64,000 nucleotides of DNA from Fischerella muscicola PCC 7414 (GTDB taxonomy: Bacteria > Cyanobacteriota > Cyanobacteriia > Cyanobacteriales > Nostocaceae): NCBI RefSeq assembly GCF_000317205.1, contig NZ_AJLK01000131.1, positions 1 through 64,000 on the forward strand. The letters are read 5' to 3'. This document shows, one piece after another, positions 60,760 to 64,000 of this stretch. Position numbers and translations under genes: made by a program. Positions within the stretch are counted from its first letter, which is position 1, and every line of letters starts with the position of its first letter. The notes beneath the pieces were generated by a model. That model saw only the letters and a list, made by a program, of their open reading frames with translations, had not been told where the DNA came from and searched no databases.

Positions 60760-61968
60760 ATGGAACAAAATCCAAAAATCATGACTCAGCCAAAAATTTT
60801 GTGGCTGCAAGTTTGGAGTTTGGCTGGAGTGCAAGGAGCAATTATCATCTGTTGGCTGATTTATAACCTGTACTTACCCAAACTGTTGGTTGGGTTTGGC
60901 TTCCCTGAGTCTTTGGCAGTAGGAATAATTATTTTAGAAAATGCCTTGGCGGTAGTCATGGAACCACTCATGGGTGCGCTTTGTGATCAAGCCAAGTATC
61001 GAGTCGGAAGTAGTTACCCTTTTATTACCCTGGGAGTTATCCTCTCCTCGGTTTTGTTTATTGCTATCCCTTGTATCGTCACTTTTGTACCACCTTCAGA
61101 TGTGACAAAATTACTGTTACCTATAGCATTGGTGGCGTGGGCGTTAGCAATGACGGTATTTCGTAGCCCAATCTTTGCATTATTAGTTTACTACGCAATA
61201 CCACCTCAGTTACCTTCAGCACTCAGCGTTGTAATTTTCGTCGGTGGAGTCGCAGGTGCGTTTCGAGGAGTAGCCAGTAACTTTATTCTCACTTTAGGGC
61301 CAATTTTTACCTTTGCAATTGGTTCTTTTATTCTTTTAGGGGCGGCGGCAACATTACGCTTGTTTAACCCGCCAAATACACCTGTAGATCAAACACAAAC
61401 ATGGACAAAACCAGAACATTTCCTCCGCTCATTAGCTTTAATTTTATGTACTGGTGTTGGTGTAGCTTTGGGTTCCCGGTTATTGATGGATGCTTTGAGT
61501 AAACTGCTCAAAGTTAATTTAAATACTGATAATGTTGATGGCTTAATGTTGTTCATCAACCTGGCAATAGCGTTTGCATTTATACCAGCAGGTTCATTAG
61601 CTGTAAAAATAGGTAATCGTGTAGCTATGATTATTGGTGTTGGTATCGCTACTATATTTTTGATGATGATTTTATATTTAGGCACATATGTTCCCGTAAT
61701 TATACTAGGTGTGTGTGGATTTAGTTTAATAGTCAACGGTGGCATTCCCTTTGCTTTTTCGCTGGTGCGTCCTCGTTGGGCAGGATTAGCGGTAGGAATG
61801 TATTTTGCGGGATTTGCGTTAGTAGGAAGCTTATTTCCGGTAGTATTTCCCCAACCACAATTAATTACACCAGAAATAGGCGTTTGGGTAAGTGCGATCG
61901 CATTTGTGTTTACGGGTATATGTGTCGCCTCAAGTCGCACACCAAGCGAAGAATTAGAAGATCGGTAA
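60760..61968 (+). CDS. MFS-type transporter
   Basis: The 402-residue membrane protein has about 12 helices. Family features are VVMEPLMGALCDQAKYRVG, the loop 2-3 signature D-x3-R of the sugar/BT1-like major facilitator branch, and AGLAVGMYFAGFALVG in the second half. The substrate is unknown; BT1, GPH and PucC-like carriers share this layout. It is monocistronic; heptamers of the GGGTAAT type follow the stop. Confidence 0.82.
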   Translation: MEQNPKIMTQPKILWLQVWSLAGVQGAIIICWLIYNLYLPKLLVGFGFPESLAVGIIILENALAVVMEPLMGALCDQAKYRVGSSYPFITLGVILSSVLFIAIPCIVTFVPPSDVTKLLLPIALVAWALAMTVFRSPIFALLVYYAIPPQLPSALSVVIFVGGVAGAFRGVASNFILTLGPIFTFAIGSFILLGAAATLRLFNPPNTPVDQTQTWTKPEHFLRSLALILCTGVGVALGSRLLMDALSKLLKVNLNTDNVDGLMLFINLAIAFAFIPAGSLAVKIGNRVAMIIGVGIATIFLMMILYLGTYVPVIILGVCGFSLIVNGGIPFAFSLVRPRWAGLAVGMYFAGFALVGSLFPVVFPQPQLITPEIGVWVSAIAFVFTGICVASSRTPSEELEDR

Positions 61969-61989
61969 TGGGTAATGGATAATGGGTAA

Positions 61990-62961
61990 TTAAGATATTG
62001 ATGATTTTCCCATGCCCAATGCCCGGTGCCCAAGCTTTATACTTTCAAGTCTAGTAGGGGAATGATTGCCGAAATTAGTTAATTTGCGATCAAACCACTC
62101 TTGGTATGTTTTCTGGTGTTCCTCATCTTCCACAATGATTGTTACTTGCACCCCATTACATCCGTGATTTTGCTCCAGAGCGATCGCATTTAAAAGTAAA
62201 CTAGCAATTTTAGGCGAAGTAAATTCACCGCTTAGAGTCAAACCACTCTCAAAACTTGCTTGTTTGGGTGTTTTTCCTGCAATCGATTCAACATTGGAAA
62301 TTTCTTCTAACCCCAAATCTATCTGTGCCAGCTGTTTGTGTTCTGGACTAACTTGTTCCACAACCAGTTTCTCACATCTGATTGGAACCTCTACCATCCG
62401 AGTTTCAATTTGTTTGCGAACAATCACTTCACCAACTTTACGTTTACTACGATCAATTACTAATCTTTCTGCTAGCAAACGAATAATCTTTTGTACCGTA
62501 TCCTCCACTTCTTCAGAAACTACTGGTTCTATTTGTATATTTGTATCGTTCGCTTTTGTGGGAACTAGTGTGGTGTCGTGGGTATTTGCTTCCTGAGTGT
62601 TTGAAGTTAGTTCAATTTCCCCGACTTGGCTTTCTCTGTCGAGATATTCAGGTAAATACTCTATTTCTGATTTATCTATCTTTGTTAAAATATGTCGATT
62701 CTGTGAATCAATTTTTTCAACTAGCTTGCTATTTAATAGAAAGAAGCGATCGCTTTGTTGATTTTGAGATTCACAGACTACAAAATCTAGCCGATGTTCA
62801 GCATCTACAATTAAATCTTTGACCTCACCAACCAGCTGTTCTTGCCTATCCAGAACAGCATAATCTTTCACTTTATCCCTTAAATTTTCCAGCTTAGCCG
62901 TAAGTTTTACAGTTCTTTGGTTTGACTGTTCAGTATCTCTATTAACTGTTATGTTAGTCAT
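61990..62961 (-). CDS. DUF2382 (YsnF/AvaK-type) protein
   Basis: Of 323 residues, the first 110 look like a PRC-barrel-type domain (RDKVKDYAVLDRQEQLVGEV and VVCESQNQQSDRFFLLNS). The middle (about 155-220) is a DUF2382 domain (VIDRSKRKVGEVIVRKQIET, VPIRCEKLVVEQVSPE). The C-terminal 90 residues (LLLNAIALEQNHGCNGVQVTI) are a second conserved part. Such proteins are linked to stress and desiccation responses in cyanobacteria. It precedes the LEA-like gene in the other order on the same strand, with a 280-bp gap. Confidence 0.82.
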   Translation of the reverse strand: MTNITVNRDTEQSNQRTVKLTAKLENLRDKVKDYAVLDRQEQLVGEVKDLIVDAEHRLDFVVCESQNQQSDRFFLLNSKLVEKIDSQNRHILTKIDKSEIEYLPEYLDRESQVGEIELTSNTQEANTHDTTLVPTKANDTNIQIEPVVSEEVEDTVQKIIRLLAERLVIDRSKRKVGEVIVRKQIETRMVEVPIRCEKLVVEQVSPEHKQLAQIDLGLEEISNVESIAGKTPKQASFESGLTLSGEFTSPKIASLLLNAIALEQNHGCNGVQVTIIVEDEEHQKTYQEWFDRKLTNFGNHSPTRLESIKLGHRALGMGKSSIS

Positions 62962-63238
62962 GGTTATAAAATTGATAACTGTTTTGCTAAAGAAATCAAA
63001 GTATTTAATAAGCTTTTTTTCTCCGCTGACATTTTAAAATCAACGGAGAAACCAGAGGCAAAGCCTCTAGATTTATTTTTGTATGCAGGAATTTGGAAGA
63101 TAAATCAAGTAGTCTTGAATTATTAACATTCTTCAATTGAAAGACCCGAAATCTCCACATCCAATTCTTCTTGACGAATTGTGTGTTGGGCTTCTACTGT
63201 GTTCTATTCCACCACCATCTCAAATTACTGTAAACAAC

Positions 63239-63841
63239 TCACTCCTGGTTGTCTATTGGGACTATCAGCAAACCCATCTGACTATTAGGTATGTTGATGT
63301 TCTGACTACCAGTTGGCGTTGCATCCTCAGTTGCTGCACTCTTAGCAATGTCCACTTTGCTCTTAACAGTCTTGTTAATACCTTGAGTTGCACCTTTAAC
63401 AATATCCACTGTATTTTGCATAGTATCGTTCACATTTACAGCTGTTGCCGCCACAGTATCTACTGTATCTTTGACAGTATCGTTAATGTCTATAGCTGTA
63501 TCCCTAACAGCCTTTCCTACATCTTGTGTGGTATCGTTAACACCATTAGCTACAGTTTTGATTGTGTTACCTACAGTTTTTACATTTTCGTTAAAACTAG
63601 AAGCTGTATTCTTGATCGTGTTTCCTACATTCTTTACAGTTTGGTTAACTCTTTGGGCTGTACCCTTGATAGCTAAAGCACCAGCGATCGCGCCCAAAGT
63701 AGCACCAATCAATGCTCCAAGGGCTACTTTTGCTAACCCATTCTCTGTGTCTTGCTCTACTGTATTAGCATTAGATTCCTCGGTAAGGAGCTTAATATTG
63801 CCGTCAGGCTGATCCAAGAACTCCTGGTTATTAGTCATCAT
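63239..63841 (-). CDS. LEA-like repetitive protein with glycine-zipper helix
   Basis: The 200-residue protein has an acidic N-terminus and a small-residue membrane or glycine-zipper segment (about 38-60: ALGALIGATLGAIAGALAI). A region follows (about 65-170) of imperfect 11-residue amphipathic repeats such as VKNVGNTIKNT, VKTVGNTIKTV and VNDTMQNTVDI. The repeats resemble group 3 LEA or YtxH-type stress proteins. It may protect membranes on drying or salt stress; this is inference. The start may be either of two adjacent ATGs at 63841/63838. Confidence 0.75.
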   Translation of the reverse strand: MMTNNQEFLDQPDGNIKLLTEESNANTVEQDTENGLAKVALGALIGATLGAIAGALAIKGTAQRVNQTVKNVGNTIKNTASSFNENVKTVGNTIKTVANGVNDTTQDVGKAVRDTAIDINDTVKDTVDTVAATAVNVNDTMQNTVDIVKGATQGINKTVKSKVDIAKSAATEDATPTGSQNINIPNSQMGLLIVPIDNQE

Positions 63842-63939
63842 AATCGTCTCCTTAATTTTTGAATTGGTATAACCTTACAACCTTAAATATTCAGGTCTAT
63901 GACTCGACCACATAAGTTCTTAGGGGTTGCGAGGGGCCA

Positions 63940-63956
63940 GATCCCCGACTTTTTTT
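63940..63956. repeat. Half copy of AGATCCCCGACTT hairpin
   Basis: AGATCCCCGACTTTTTT is present without its return arm. Confidence 0.6.
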
Positions 63957-64000
63957 ATGCTACCTGCTATTGTCATACTTATTATTGCTTTAGGTTTGAT
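63957..64000 (+). CDS. Possible start of a membrane protein cut by the window
   Basis: An ATG opens a hydrophobic frame, MLPAIVILIIALGL, that runs to the window edge. Only 14 residues are visible, so this is a weak call. Confidence 0.25.
   Translation, partial: MLPAIVILIIALGL

Noticed and set aside
61389-62033. Minus-strand 214-codon frame over the MFS gene
   Set aside because: It is antisense to a clear membrane transporter and has no domain.
63137-63676. Plus-strand 179-codon frame
   Set aside because: It is the antisense of the LEA-like repeat gene; its Cys/Ser/Tyr-rich translation looks artificial.

Overview
The window comes from a heterocyst-forming (Nostocales-type) cyanobacterium. 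Three things support this. It holds an almost complete heterocyst glycolipid (hgl) locus. The HIP1 octamer GCGATCGC is scattered through genes and gaps. The gaps are filled with short tandem heptamers and small palindromes typical of Nostoc/Anabaena genomes. I cannot assign a genus, and I see no tRNA, rRNA or CRISPR array.

Layout. 1-8.5 kb: hisD, a glycosidase relic, a VOC protein, a MEKHLA protein, a minus-strand exopolysaccharide operon (cyanoexosortase-associated protein, Wza-like exporter, Wzc-like ATPase) and a lone CcmK-type shell gene. 8.5-14 kb: a Tn3 transposase relic, hetI, a ClpP paralogue without its catalytic Ser and His, an ArsR/SRPBCC pair with two visible operators, a RaiA-cold-shock fusion and an HgdA-like epimerase. 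14.3-30.4 kb: the minus-strand hgl polyketide operon. It encodes HglE (KS-AT-ACP-ACP plus half a KR), a small membrane protein, a KR-DH protein, a KS-CLF-AT protein, a PfaD-type enoyl reductase and HglB (ACP plus thioester reductase). 31.9-33.3 kb: a ParB protein with a degenerate methylase tail. 34-44.5 kb: the divergent plus-strand hgdB-hgdC-hgdA, a DUF2141 protein, a GT2 glycosyltransferase and hglT, then a minus-strand GMC oxidoreductase and a HetN-like SDR. 46.7-49 kb: a fluoride island with a crcB-class riboswitch, an antiporter-USP fusion and CrcB. 50-58 kb: three large sensor kinases, all broken, and one intact response regulator. 58-64 kb: a WD40 protein, an MFS transporter, a DUF2382 protein and a repetitive LEA-like protein.

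How the genes fit together. HetI would add phosphopantetheine to the ACPs of HglE and HglB. HglE, the KR-DH protein, the KS-CLF-AT protein and the PfaD-type reductase would build and reduce a very long acyl chain. HglB would release it reductively as a fatty alcohol, HglT would glycosylate it, and HgdB/HgdC (with HgdA) would help deposit the glycolipid layer. A GMC oxidoreductase and a HetN-like SDR beside hglT are candidates for oxygenation or regulatory steps.

Two themes stand out. First, C-rich tandem repeats and palindromes have entered coding DNA: the HglE and KS-CLF-AT linkers, an SRPBCC protein and, in three sensor kinases, the same loop of the ATPase domain. Several genes appear frameshifted, so either repeat-driven decay or a draft-quality sequence must be considered. 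Second, several proteins have lost defining residues: the ClpP paralogue, the ParB-methylase and the HetN-like SDR.
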